A stretch of 64,000 nucleotides of DNA from Diphasiastrum complanatum (taxonomy: Eukaryota; Streptophyta; Lycopodiopsida; Lycopodiales; Lycopodiaceae): assembly GCA_029204225.1 (NCBI GenBank), contig CM055104.1:47314451-47378450 (forward strand). The letters run 5' to 3'. Each line of letters begins with the position of its first letter. Within the stretch, counting starts at the first letter, position 1. The notes under the pieces are model-generated. The model searched no databases, had not been told where the DNA came from, and saw nothing but the letters and a program-made list of their open reading frames with translations. Below are positions 30,525-42,606 of the stretch, one piece after another. The position numbers and the translations under genes were made by a program.

Positions 30525-32760
30525 GTGCATACACCTTTGGAGAAAAGGACCAAGGAAGATCCATCATCAATCAAAGGTATTATGCTCGGGTATGGAGAAG
30601 CAAGTAAGGGATATAAGGTATACATTCTATCTTCATACAAGTTTGTGATTTCTAGAGATATCATTTTTGATGAGGATAATATGCATAAACTTGTTGATGG
30701 CTCAATCAAATCACCTATCAAGAGGGAGGTGGCCAAGGATCAAGATGTCATAGATCTTGAGGAGGAGCTAGAGCCATGTGAACCAATCACTCCAAGAAGA
30801 TCATCAAGGGCAAGAATGGAGCCATTGAGGCTCACATACCAAGACAAGGGGAAGCAAGTCGAGGGTAATCCGTCTTCATCCTTTGCACTCATTTCAAGTT
30901 TTGAAGAAACTTCATGTGTAGAAGATGCATTGAGTTCAAAGGAATGGTTTCAAGCTATGATAGATGATTGGATGTGATTGGATGTAAATGGGTTTTTAAG
31001 CTAAATCTCAATATGGATGGAAGTGTAAGCAAACACAAGGCAAGGTTAGTTGCCAAAGGATATGCTCAAGCAAAGGGCATAGATTTTGAAGAAACTTTTG
31101 CACCCGTGGCCAAGATGGTCACAATAGGGTTACTTCTTGCACTTGCTTCACATTTTGGTTGGATGATCTTTCAAATGGATGTTTCTAATGCATTTTTAAA
31201 TGGTTATTTTGAAGAAGACATATTCATGGAGCAACCCCAAGGCTTTATCAAGCTGGGGATGGAAGGTAAAGTATGTCATCTTCAAAGGAGCTTATATGGT
31301 TTGAAGCAAGCATCAAGGTCTTGGAGTTCAAGACTTCATGATTTTTTAGTTTATATTGGCTTCACTCAAAGTGAATATGATCCAACTTTGTACATAATGT
31401 ACGATGTAAATGGCATTGCACTTTTATTGATTTATGTAGATGACATCATCCTTAGTGGTGATAACATTATGGCATTGAGAAAACCAAGAAAAATCTATCA
31501 CCAAAATTTAAGATGGTAGATCTTGGTCATCTTCGCTTTTATTGGGCATAGAAGTACTTAGAGATTCAGATTTCATCTTCATTAGTCAAACTAAGTATGC
31601 TCAAAGGTTTCTCAATAGATTCAAGATGCAAGATTGCAAGCATGTAGAAACACCAATGGAGCAAGATGTAAAAGTGCTCATTAAAAGTGATGAAGCATCC
31701 TTTATGGACATCACTCTTTATAGGCAGATTATAGGCTCCTTAATGTGGATCACCATTACTAGGCCTGATCTATGCCTTAGTGTGTAGGCTAAGTCAATAT
31801 ATGCAAGATCCATTAGTGATACATTGGAAAAATGCTAAAAGGATCTTGAGATACATCTCGGTACTCTAGATCATGGAATCATTAGAGGAGTTCTAATCCA
31901 AAAATGATCCTTTGTAAAGATTCTTTTTATATTTTTTCTCAATTTTTTTCTTACACATGGACCAATCAAAACACTCAAATTTGAAAACTACGTAACGTAA
32001 CTTTTTGAGTCCACGTTTTGATTCCACACTAAAAATGGCATAACTTTTTAGTGGTAAGTCTGAATTTAGCGAAGTTTGGTGCATTGAAAAGCGCTCGACA
32101 AGGACTTTCCAATGATTTGTTACATGACATACTTTTGAGCTACGATAAAAAAGTTATGGCAAGTCAAAAGTATTATTGTTATAATATTTTAATAATATAA
32201 ACTACATCTTGAACGAATTCTTAAAGGGTCTTTTTGGAGCTCAAAACTCCTCTAATGTCTCTATAGAGGAGATGTCATTGATTTGCATGCCTTTAGTGAC
32301 TTGGATTTTGTAGGTGACAAAAGGGATAGGAAGTCCACAAGTGCCTATGCAAAATTCATTGGTGGAGGAGTAGTTTCTTGGTTGTCAAAGAAACAAGAAA
32401 CCATTTTTCTTTCTTCAACCGAAGCTGAGTATAAAGCTCTCACCACTACAACAAAGGAGCTATTGTGGATCAAAAGGCTACTAATGGAGCTGAAAAGTCA
32501 TGAGTTTAGATGTTGTTCCAACTCCCTACAATGACAACATTTCAGCCCAACACCTTGCAACCAATCTAATCTTCCATGCAAGGCCAAAACATATTGAGAT
32601 CTCTCATCATTTTGTGAGAGAGAAGGTGCAATCAAAGGAGATATTTTGGAACATGTGGAAAGTATGAATGTATTGCTGATATCCTCACTAAACCACTTCA
32701 AAGAGCTAAATTTGTGAAGTTAAGACAGCCCTAGGGTTGATAAGCAAGTCTATGTTATCT
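30525..32760 (+). pseudogene. Ty1/copia 3' half: integrase C-terminus, RT, RNase H
   Basis: 30525-30977 carries the integrase C-terminal and hinge region (GYGEASKGYKVYI). 30968-31519 carries RT (GCKWVFKLNLNMDGSVSKHK, FAPVAKMVT, FQMDVSNAFLNG with catalytic Asp, LYGLKQASRSW, and LIYVDDIILSG). 31542-31787 carries the thumb and connection region (IGSLMWITITRPDL). 32283-32534 carries RNase H (SDLDFVGDKRDRKSTSAY, FLSSTEAEYKAL), then a frame-shifted tail. Frameshifts occur at 30970, about 31520, about 31785 and 31855. A MITE splits it at 31880-32257. Gag, protease and most of integrase are missing. Confidence 0.92.
31880..32257 (-). mobile_element. CATTAG-type MITE, copy 3 (378 bp)
   Basis: Complete, with ends CATTAGAGGAGTTCTAATCC and AAAACTCCTCTAATG. 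It sits inside copia pol. Joining gat-cat-gga-at to t-ctc-tat-aga restores DHGILYRGD in the RNase H-proximal frame, so the element added itself without duplicating target bases. No ORF of its own. Confidence 0.9.
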
Positions 32761-32771
32761 TCAAACTAGTT

Positions 32772-32782
32772 GTGAGGAGGAG
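32772..32782 (+). other. Polypurine tract of copia
   Basis: GTGAGGAGGAG directly before the TG that starts the 3' LTR. Confidence 0.8.
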
Positions 32783-33459
32783 TGTTAAATTTACACAAGC
32801 TAGTTTGCACTATTACCACTTGTAAATGACTTTGAGGCCATGTTGTGGGATGTCGCATGTGCCAAAAGCATAAGATACCTTATTCTAAGTCAAATCATTA
32901 ACCTAGCTTTGGAGTAGTACCTTTGGGATATGTCCAAAGTGCATAGATAGGATAGAGAAAAAGTAGGAGCTAAAAATAACAATTTTCTCATTGTTTTTGG
33001 ATCTTGAGGTATTGACCCTAAATAGGGTGGATCAAGTGGATTTTTAGATTAGATGTTAGGATTAGGTTATGATGAATACATAGAAGCCTCAATATGCTCA
33101 GATCCGAGCTCTACATGTATAAATATGTGATGGGATTTCCATCCAATTGTGAGCAAAATCGAGATTTTCCTTCTTGACTAGTTTGAGTCTATGATTTGAT
33201 TGATGAATGCTATTGGCATATGATTTTTTGTGATGATTGAATGGGTTTAGAGTTGCAGGTACAGTACACAGGCAGCACTAGGTCATACTTTCACACGTGT
33301 AAAGAGTTTTGGAGCTAATTCATGGAGTTCAAGCCAAGATAAGCTAGGAATCAATGCATTGATTAGTAATCTAGCTTCTAGATCTTGTTTGGATCTTAAG
33401 TAGGTGCTTTCTCCATCATTTCTAGGATCAAATGGATTTATTTTGCTGTATTTTCATCA
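32783..33459 (+). mobile_element. Copia 3' LTR, family A (677 bp)
   Basis: Starts TGTTAAATTTACACAAGC and ends TTTTCATCA. It is homologous over most of its length to the minus-strand 5' LTR at 49088-49660 (shared cttgaactccatgaattagc on the other strand, and hormone-like cacacgtgt). It contains an ACACGTGT E-box/G-box-like palindrome near 33293. Confidence 0.88.
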
Positions 33460-34055
33460 GCCACAACCCAAGATATCTATTACAAGCAAAGTAGACGAAT
33501 GTATCGTTATGCATGGTAACCTTGTAGTTGAGTATGTTCAATGGCGATTAGCGTTTGCTGACCCAATGGACTAAGAATTGTAGCTTGCAGTTTGGGTTTT
33601 GTGCCAAAAATGAGGGGTTAATACATTTTGGGACAAACCATTGTTATTGATTTGATTGAGGCTTGCTATAGCTCAATAGGAGGACAAGATCCAAAGCTTC
33701 AAGATGGAATTATTGCATTTCAGAAGTAGAGTTTGAATCATAGAGATTTATAAAAAAAAGGTCAAAAAATCTATATTTGGACAATTGGGACCCAAAGCAA
33801 AAGCATAGTTATCATTTGAAATTGGGTATTGTTTTCAAATATAGATATGTATTCTGTGAGATTGGAGTATGTTGCACCTTCCTATAGGAATTCAACTTCT
33901 TTGTGCCTATTGGAAGCATGAGACATCATTCCCACAGTGCTTTCATGGCTCGTTGAAAATCAAGAGAAACTTTGCAAATACTATTATCTGAAAATGCCCC
34001 CATCTCGTTGGTGATCATCCAATGTGTGCTAGAGGACCACCATATTATTTTGTGT
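33460..34055. other. No recognisable feature
   Basis: Flank of the copia LTR; no ORF or repeat end recognised. Confidence 0.35.
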
Positions 34056-35640
34056 ATCAAAAAATAATGTATGATATTCTTCTAATAATTCATGTTTGGA
34101 TTATTACATCAAGATCAAAGGATTTTGAATTGATTGCCATAAATTGAATAGATTCCTTTTCAAAAGATGCCAAATCCACTATGTATAGACTTCGTCAAGT
34201 CTAACCTCATGAAGTTCTAGAGAAACTTTATTCTTTATAGAACTTCTAGCTCATCAGTCTAAACTAATGCAAGCTTCCATTCACACATTCTATGTGACAA
34301 TCATGAGTCAACATGAATTGGTATTATGACTGATTGGCTCTACTCAAAACTTGAATGTACCACAAGACACTAACTTGAATGTACCCCAAAAGGTTTACAT
34401 AGATCTTAACTCAATCCTTAGTGTCTTGAACATTTTCTTATGCATAAAATACTACCCAATATTCAATTCAATATTGAGCATGGTGAACATTCTCTGAGCA
34501 TATTGTACTTTACTTTTTTGAAGACTTCTATACTCTAGTTCATATTGCCATGTGTGATATTGCACATCCCAATTGTTAGCAGAAAGTGATTGCCAAAGGT
34601 GGAATGTATACTAAATCAAGAAAGAAACAATACCAATAGAAATTGCCTTGTCTATTATGCATGTTCTTGAAAACCATGTGCCTTGAGCATATCTTTAGTA
34701 TTTAATTTAGTCCTAGATTTTCAAACAAAGGATCAACAATTGAGTTATATGTTGGTTTTATTTTGATTGGCATAATTCTATAAGTACTTTGATGATGAGT
34801 GCGACAAAGTGTACAATCTTTTATAGGAAAATTCACTATCCAGTGTTTTGATTTATCAAGGTGTACCATCAACATCATTGAAAGAAGAAATATTCTTCTA
34901 TGATTATCAATTTGAAGTACCAACAAAATCACATGGAAATGGAAAGCTAATTCCTCTCCTGGAATCACAGCTGAACATCACTGAGTGAGGAATTGTGGAT
35001 ACTTTGATGATAGATGAAAATCTGCAAAGAACTTCAAACATGTCTCAAATCCACATTGGTGTCCAAACAAGTGTACACATCAGTTTCGTTCCAATCACAG
35101 TTTTTGTGAATGTCTTCAGAGACTCCTTCACAAAAACTAATACGATGTGGATTTGCGAAACAATAAATAGTGAAACTTTTCATAGAATGTTTTGCATGTC
35201 GTGGAAGTTGAGGAGAGAAGAACGTAGTGGAGACATGATAGACTGCAAGATGTATACAGAAACAATGAGCACTAGCTAGTATATTGCGAGAAAAATTGGT
35301 GGCTTTAGCTTTGTTCACAAGAGATGGAATCATGCATGTGAAAGTTGGGAACCTCTGGACGCAATCCTAAAAAGTGCTAAACAACTCGATTTAACAATTT
35401 ATTTGCATGATGATAACACATATACAAGCAGATGCAAATTGGATGTTGGAAAATCTTCAAAAGTTTATTTTGTTGGCATTCAATGATGTACCAAAACATT
35501 TCAAATCTAATCTCAATGGCACAAACGTAAGTGTACCAAATTTTGTGAAGGCTAAAGTTTAGTACGAAGACAAATTCTAATGTCGAGCATACTGGTTTTG
35601 CAGATCATCAGAAGAGAAAAAAAAAAACGAGCTTTTTGAT
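34056..35640 (+). repeat. Dispersed repeat X, copy A (uninterrupted)
   Basis: Matches 54684-55232 and, after a gap, 60540-62034. Shared landmarks are aataatgtatgatattcttc (34065), accccaaaaggtttacata, atgcatgttcttgaaaacca and acaaaaactaatacgatgtgg. It carries ORF fragments such as FVNVFRDSFTKTNTMWIC (near 35115) and LDLTIYLHDDNTYTSRC (near 35380) that are conserved in copy B, so it once encoded protein. I do not recognise the family. About 34800-35060 is not shared with copy B. Confidence 0.75.
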
Positions 35641-36117
35641 CATGCATACTGCCAGCAATAATAAAAATAGAAGCAATCTAGATTCAAAATTGTCATATTT
35701 AGTGATTGAGATTCTAGTGATTACAATTTTCACAAAAATATATGAGTTAAAAAATTAATAATATAAAAGAAAAACTTTCCATTCATTTTGCACTTGCAAA
35801 CATACAGATCTTCCTAAATGATTTTTCATTTTCATTTTCATATTTTTAAAATGGTTTTTAGTTTTTGCATGTTCTCGTTGGTTTGAAAACTCTAACTTCT
35901 CTTTCTATTAAAATATTGTATGGCCAGACCAAAGATAATGGCCCGGACAAAGCAGACAACAAGAAATCTAAGAATCACACTCTTAATGCATGATCATGCA
36001 TTATGACACATACTAGCCCGTGAACAACATCATAGGCTCAATATATTGCGACATATTGTGCATGATAAAAAAGACATCCACCCTCACAATATGGATGCAG
36101 AAGTGTAGGCAAATACC

Positions 36118-36378
36118 ATGGAGGACACAACAAGCGATTTTGGCAATGGTGGCAAAGTTGTTCCAACTATTGATGCACATGAAGATGTGCAAGAGACCAC
36201 ACAAGCTAGAAGCCCTTTCAACAACATGGCTTTTGTTGAAGAGGAAGTTATGGCATTAGGTTCAATCAACTTAGATAATATTCTTAAATGCTTGAATGCT
36301 GATTTACCAAAAAATTTGGATATTGATTTGTCTAGGCTGACAACAAAATTGCCACCAAAACAAAATCTAGAGCACTAG
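36118..36378 (+). CDS. Uncharacterised 86-residue ORF
   Basis: Starts MEDTTSDFGNGGKVVP and contains ALGSINLDNILKCLNADLPK. The low-complexity acidic and polar composition, with no close copy in the window, gives no family clue. It may be a retroelement gag fragment. Confidence 0.25.
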   Translation: MEDTTSDFGNGGKVVPTIDAHEDVQETTQARSPFNNMAFVEEEVMALGSINLDNILKCLNADLPKNLDIDLSRLTTKLPPKQNLEH

Positions 36379-36750
36379 ACTCAAAATCCTCCACAAGAGG
36401 ATAACCCACCAAACGAGTCAACAATCAACCCTGCATCATCCTAGTCCAAGGAGACGAAAGTCCCCCTCCATTGCAGATGATACACATATCGTGGGACTTG
36501 CTAGTGAAGTCATCCCATATTTTTTTCATTTCTCAATGCATCTTTTCTCTCTCGAGCTTACGGTGAATAGGTCTAATTCTGTAGCTTGGTGTCCAAAAAG
36601 GTGTCTCCAAAAAATCTATTATTATCAAAATAGCGCAGGGCTTCTTTACCACCTAGCATGTTTTCCATCACCTGTCTCGTTGTTTTGATTCCATTTTTTC
36701 ATGCTCCACCTAACAACTACTAGTGTCTTGATTTTCTATCTCTTAGATGT
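36379..36750. other. No recognisable feature
   Basis: Continues from the ORF above with stops; ends at an LTR start. Confidence 0.3.
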
Positions 36751-37931
36751 TGTTGGAAAACCGTAGGCCGAGTAATCAGGTTGCTCTGAGGGAATCCGAA
36801 TATTCCTGATTAGGCGACGTTTACGGTTGGAGCTTAGATGGAGCCGATCTGCTAGATAAATGGCAAGTTACCATTGGATAAGGGTTACCCTTAGAATTAA
36901 GGGTATGTGCCCTTGGATAAGGGCAGACAAGTGACTAGTCACGTGACCCTTGGATAAGGGGTACTCTTAGGATTAAGGGTAGGTGCCTTAGATTAAGGTA
37001 CTAGTGTCCTTGTTTAAGGGTAGGTAGGTGTCTATGCCTTAGATGGAGGTATGGAACCTAGCGAGGTGTTAGAAAGTCATTGGATGACTATTTTTCTAAA
37101 CCTTGGGCCTCAATCTTGAACCATATTACTTTATTGGTCTAGGACCAAAGTATACTTGCACAACTTGGGCATTGGGACCTAGTAGGAGGGCACCCTCCCA
37201 AAGGGTCTATGAGTTCTCAACTCCCACAAGAAAGGCATTCAAAGATTCATAGGTTATGAAAGGAGTTTCTTGAAATTCCATAAGCCTATAGAGGCTCTTG
37301 GAGATTCTTTAACTCCCTAGTCTTCTCTCTCTCTCATTGGATGAGCATGGAACTCCATAGTGCATTGGAGGGGTCCATGGGCCATCTATATGAGGGTGGT
37401 AGGGCACCCATTGGGAGGGAGAGATCTCTCTTGTTTGCTTTGCTTATGCTCTAGTGTTGCTACTAGTGTGTAGAGTGTTTTCTTGTGTGTAGTAGTAAGG
37501 TTTGGATCTTGCTTATGGTATGGGGCATAAGTAGGATTTGGATCTTGAGTATGCTATGGAGTGTTGTAGTATGCTTAGGGTTTGGATCTTGCTTATGGTA
37601 TGGGACATAAGTAGGTTTTGGATCTTGAGTATGCTATAGTCTGTTGTGGTATGTTTGTGTTAGCAAGGGGGTGCTAGATAGGTCTTGCTTGGAGCTTGGA
37701 TCTAGCTATGGTTGGGTGGTGAATACTTGAGGCCAACTTGCTATCTATATTTGTGTTTAAAGAGTAGGGACACAGGTGGAGGAGAGATCCTTGTAGGCTT
37801 GCAGATCCTTACTTGCAGGTGGAGGCATCCTAGCTTGGAGTTGGGGAGCATCTTGAAGCTTGTAGGTTGCTTGGAGGACATTTGGAGGCTCTACCTGGGA
37901 TTTGGAGGACTTCTTCACCTCTACTTATAAT
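36751..37931 (+). mobile_element. Long 5' LTR with internal repeats (~1.18 kb)
   Basis: Starts TGTTGGAAAACCGTAGG and stops just before a primer site at 37934. Short cccttggataaggg units repeat irregularly at about 36875-37050. Two 80-bp units (starting tttggatcttgcttatgg) lie at 37501-37580 and 37581-37656. It does not match the other LTRs in the window. The 3' CA end is not clear. Confidence 0.7.
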
Positions 37932-37933
37932 AG

Positions 37934-37944
37934 TGGTATCAGAG
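37934..37944 (+). other. Primer-binding site
   Basis: TGGTATCAGAG following the LTR, initiator Met tRNA type. Confidence 0.8.
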
Positions 37945-39265
37945 TTATGGTAACCTTTCTAACCTTCTTCAAGTTCTATTAAGATCACCAACTAATTTTT
38001 CTTTTGGGGGGAAAGATTATTGGCTGTTCTAGTTGTAGGAAGCTTGTAGTTGAAGTACCCAATGAATCTAGTTCTCTTTGGAAGAGACTAGTGATGCGTA
38101 CAGAATTGTTTAGGGGCTGATTTTTTATCATGTTAGAGAAGTTTTAAAGTGGGCCTTGGGTTTTTAAAAGTTCTGAAAAAAGATTTGTGGGATGGTTAGA
38201 GGAAGTCTTCCTCTACATACACAAATTTTTTTTGCAAAAAGATTGACTCTAGCTATGTGTTTTGATCAAAACTAGTGTTTTATTTGCGTAAATGAAGTGT
38301 TTGAAGTTTTGATTTTCATTTTGAAGTTCTATTTTTTCAGACCTGTAAATCTGAAAATCAGATCTGAAAAGTGAAGTTTTCATCCAAACTTCATTAGTTA
38401 CACCTTTCTATCTCCTAGTTTCATTAAAATGGCAATGTAGGAAGGGAATGGCAGTGTAACTTTGTGCAAAAAAACAAATTTTGAAGTTCTGTTTTTTGTC
38501 ATTATGATCTAGTTTCATGGATTTAGAGATCTAGAATAGTGAGAAATGTGAAAACTTGGTTGCTTTTGAAATGACAAATGGAATTGGAATTGGAATGGGA
38601 AGTTTATTACTTGACATGGCTCATCAAGTGACTAGACTCAACAGGTAATATATTAAGACAGCTCAAGTTCAACCCCTTGTCAAACCCCTATCACACGTGA
38701 TAACTTAGATTTTTTTTACAAAGGCTTTTTCATTTTTTTGGTTGTTTTTTGGCAGTTTTGGCAAACTGGTTGGGAACTAACCTTCACCTAGCTAACTGTA
38801 GGTACTGATGATGTGGCAAAATATACTACCAAGTGGGCAAAGGTTGGTTTGATCATAGCAGAGAGATATCAGGTTTGATAGGTGTTTTTTGGGTCTTTTT
38901 TTTGGATAGTTTGTCAAAACTACATGGTTTTTCTTATTTTTCTGATTTTAGAATCTATGGAAGGGATAGGGTGTTGAAATCTGATATTTTTCACCTTCAA
39001 TCTCTCTCCATAGATCATAAAGGCCACAAATCATGAGAAAACAACAAATCCACACTAAACTTTCCCCCGGCCACACATCCATTCTACAAGCAAAAATCAC
39101 AAACACAAGATGAATGCATGCAAGCTAAAAAAAAAGAAAATGCTAATCTATTCCCCGACATCATCGACAAAAATTTGTAGTGGCCTTGGTTCACTTGTCA
39201 CGCATCGATTCGTTCCCAAGGGAATAGTGCTTCCCCGTGAAGTTAGCTTGCAAACTCTCCCTTAT
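37945..39265 (+). other. Non-coding leader after the primer site
   Basis: No gag-like frame. Sequence around 38740-38780 (ggcagttttggcaaactgg, cttcacctag) loosely resembles 28700-29050, suggesting related leaders. Confidence 0.35.
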
Positions 39266-39269
39266 TAGT

Positions 39270-39740
39270 CTACTTGTACAGTGTATTGTGGCGGGGACCA
39301 CTTGGTAAGCTTAGCCAATAGTACTTTAGTGGCGGGACCCAATAAGTGCCCAACATCTTCATAAGAGCTTGATACTCAAGCCATTGCTTGGATCCACTCC
39401 TTTTTTTGTCTTGCTTCACTACACATGGTTCATCAAAAGAGTTTAGAAAAGCATAGTTTGTACCACCAACAATTTGCTTGTCCTTTTCATCATAATTAGG
39501 CCTCAAAGGTTGTTGTCTTTGCTTGGACGTCCTCCTTGGCTTTTGACTTGAAAAAGGCTCTTCAACATCAACATCCAAAGTGCTGTCAACAATGTCATTC
39601 ACATTAAGAATGTTAGATCCAATGTCCACCCCACCACTTGAAGAAACTTTTGGAAAGTTTCCTTCACAAAAAATGACATCTCTTCCTATGACCAGTTTCT
39701 TGTTTGAAGAAATATAAACTTTGTAAGCCTTTCTCACCAC
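39270..39740 (-). pseudogene. Ty1/copia fragment: integrase C-terminus and hinge
   Basis: Reads RKAYKVYISSNKKLVIGRDV, then the hinge with QKPRRTSKQRQQPLRPNYDE. Closest in the window is 57851-58375 (AYKVYILFTNKVIVGRDVIF, FQKPRRTSREKQ), so same family as that element. No RT follows. Confidence 0.85.
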
Positions 39741-41035
39741 ACTATAACCAACAAATATACCTTTCTTTAAACATGGATACTCCTTTGTCCTATGTTGGAG
39801 GGTCTGCGTATATCAAGACAACCCTAATTAGTTATCCATTTACTAGCAGTTAATAAGTGTGAGGGATTTGGCACCCTGCATGTGTAGTTGCATCCTAAAA
39901 TGATGACAACCTAGTGTGATATTTAGTTACCCTAAGATAAACTCCTAAACCATCAAGAATCGCTTCCAATTGCCCTCATCTAACCCATATTGGAAAAAGT
40001 CATAGGCCATGAGATGTATAGTCCAATGGATGCATTCAACAATCATAATCAATTAGAAGTAGTTATCAAGATTGTTTATCAGATTATTGTTGGAGATGAA
40101 GGGTGAGAGCGGATGGCAACGAAGGAAGAGAGAAGTAAATTGATTGCGGAAACAACTCTCCCGCTGTTATGGGCTGTTACAAGCAAGATCAGTCTAAAAG
40201 AATGTGAATGCAGAAATAGATTCACAACACATGCGTTCTCACTAACAGGATCATAAAATAGTTCATACTCAGACAAATGAATGAGTACAATCCACCAAAG
40301 ATATTAAATAGGCTGTGGAATTACTAGAAATCGGTTTTCAGTATGAAGTTTAGTTTCAAAAATTTTGTATGATAGTGCAGTATGATATTGCTATTCCTCA
40401 GGCGTCAAGATCAAAAACTAAGGAGTCATAGACATCCATGTTCTCATCAGAGTGAGTGAACGAGCATAAGCATGCAGTAGTAAAGTGTAATCAAATCACA
40501 ACACACATACATCTACGTAAGACACATATGGAAATGTGTTGCTTCTATATTACATTGAAATCTTGAACAACACAGAATGTTATAGCCAAAATGTCTACAT
40601 AACTTGGATGCTGAATATCTTTTGATCAAACAAATAAGTTTGCATCACGGAGCATCAAATATTGATGTGTTCTGAAGATGTATTTATAGCTGCATCCTTG
40701 TATTTACAAGAATCGTTAACTAATCTATAATTGAAAGACTAGTTTAGCTTTAAGTATGTACTTGGTTGTGTACATATCATATATTTAAGGTACAATGACA
40801 TCTTAATAGGTATACATGGGTCAGGCGACTTGAGATCGTTGACGTGGACAAGAACATCACATACTTCGCATTTTTCATAAAGTAGCTAGAGATGTTTCTC
40901 ATTGAAATGGACGCCCTTTGCATTTTTCGCATTCTGCGAAAAACCTGAAGGTGTTTGAAAAAAAAGACCTGAAGGTGTTGAAACTGATGTCGAAATATTC
41001 ACATTTTGCATTTGTCACATTTTGAAAAAATACGA
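39741..41035. other. No recognisable gene
   Basis: Intergenic; a tgcgaaaa/cgcattttgc-rich patch begins near 40865. Confidence 0.35.
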
Positions 41036-41040
41036 ACTAT

Positions 41041-41160
41041 GCGACAAACAGTTCATTTTTGTAGACTGTTGCGACAAATAGTGTATTTCTGCAAACTGTT
41101 GCGAGAAATAGTGCATTTGTGCAGATTGTTGCGACAAATAGTGTATTTCTGCAGACTTAT
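41041..41160 (+). repeat. 30-bp minisatellite, four exact-length units
   Basis: Units at 41041, 41071, 41101 and 41131, each a version of gcgacaaatagtgtatttct plus gcagactgtt. Because 30 is divisible by three, one frame reads a repeating decapeptide (LLRQIVYFCR), but nothing suggests it is translated. Confidence 0.92.
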
Positions 41161-41274
41161 AGAAAATCCTGATTTGTTGAAGTCGTTGAAGCTGGCCAAG
41201 TTTTTAATGATCTTCAAATTCCTGAACTTGACATTCGAATGTGAAAAGATAACAAGAATGGTTACCCTTTAGTC

Positions 41275-42180
41275 ATTATCCATGGATAAAGATCAACCGG
41301 AAGCCTGACATAGTCGTCTTTCGAATAGTTTGGCTGTCTGAATTATGTGATTCATGTAGGTATCAGATGAGCAGACATAGAACCAAAAGAGATTTCATTT
41401 GACCCTAGATCAGTGACTATGAATCCGCAAGAAGAATCTTGAAATAGAAAATAATATTCACCAAGGAGAAAATTGTGGACTTAATTTCCAACAACTACAA
41501 CACTCCATACACTCAAATGCTAGCGGTTCCATGACTTAACCCTAGGCCATAGAATTAGAGTCATAGCCTTACCATTGAGGGTATCTCTCGTAAAGTCCAA
41601 GCTAATTTACAACTTTATTTATTTTGGCAAGTAATTTGAATTTTACAGTGTATAAGGGCTTCTTTTTTATTTTACCATGCCATAAGTTCTCTAATGTGCT
41701 TCAAGACACATGCCTTTAGCAAAAAATATATACTGCTATCTAGTGCATCTCACATATTCACAATTCTTTTGACTACAACACGTTCTTCACACATTAAGTA
41801 TAGGTGCACCATTGGTGGTGTCTAATATATCTCTTTACAATCTCTCCAAGATTGAGGATGTTTCTTGTCATTTTCTTTTTGATAGAATTTTGTGGAAGGT
41901 AATTGCAAATCTTTTTGCGAACCAAGGCCTCTAACTACCTCTTAGGTAGGTTTCACTTTAGAATGTTGTCCCATTCTAGATTACTTATTGAAAATGTAGA
42001 TCCCAAGTGATTGGGGAATGTCGTTTCCAATCCCGAGGGCCATCCCAACCACCCCGTGCTCCCCAGCCGATGAGGATTTTTCAGGCCCCAAAGACACGGC
42101 TGCGGGGAGGTGTAATTGCAATCTCAGTCCTATCAGTCTTGATGCCTAGGTTTTTCATTCTCTAGATCGTCCACCCCTCT
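41275..42180. other. No recognisable gene
   Basis: A GC-rich patch at about 42040-42110 (ccccgtgctccccagccg) contrasts with the AT-rich surroundings. Possibly an LTR; ends not found. Confidence 0.3.
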
Positions 42181-42429
42181 ATATAAAAGTCCGTAGAAGG
42201 GTCATCGAACTGGTCTCATCTCTCTCTGTTTCTAGTGGATCTAATTTTGGGGGTCTGTTAGTACTGCCAGCTGGTCCGGGTGACTGCACTGGCAATCTGA
42301 ATGGCATGAAAGGCAAGGTGGGTCTCGTGTAGTCGATGGAAACAGCGTAAGTCAAATGCCAGAACCCATCAATAATGAACTCATAGGTTTCGAAGTAGCT
42401 ATAACCATACACAAAGAGGTACGAAGTAG

Positions 42430-42606
42430 TCTGATGCTAGTAAGCAATCAAGACGAAATACAGACAAGAAGTCTGTTTGTGTGCGACACGAGTTCTATGA
42501 TCAGGATCCATAGTGATCCACAAGTTCCGATAGTAAGTGAGATATCCACTCGTGAGAGAACTGTATTTCTCTCACGCCAACGCACTGCGTGGATCTGCAT
42601 GCAGTC
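42430..42606 (-). repeat. ~185-bp dispersed repeat, copy 2
   Basis: Minus-strand counterpart of 1746-1932. It cuts the copia RNase H: the pol frame runs into it at AKMANKITLLR and then reads repeat sequence. Confidence 0.7.

Noticed and set aside
34995-35333. Overlapping ORFs on both strands as host genes
   Set aside because: They lie in repeat X, present twice in the window; only the plus-strand fragments are conserved between copies.
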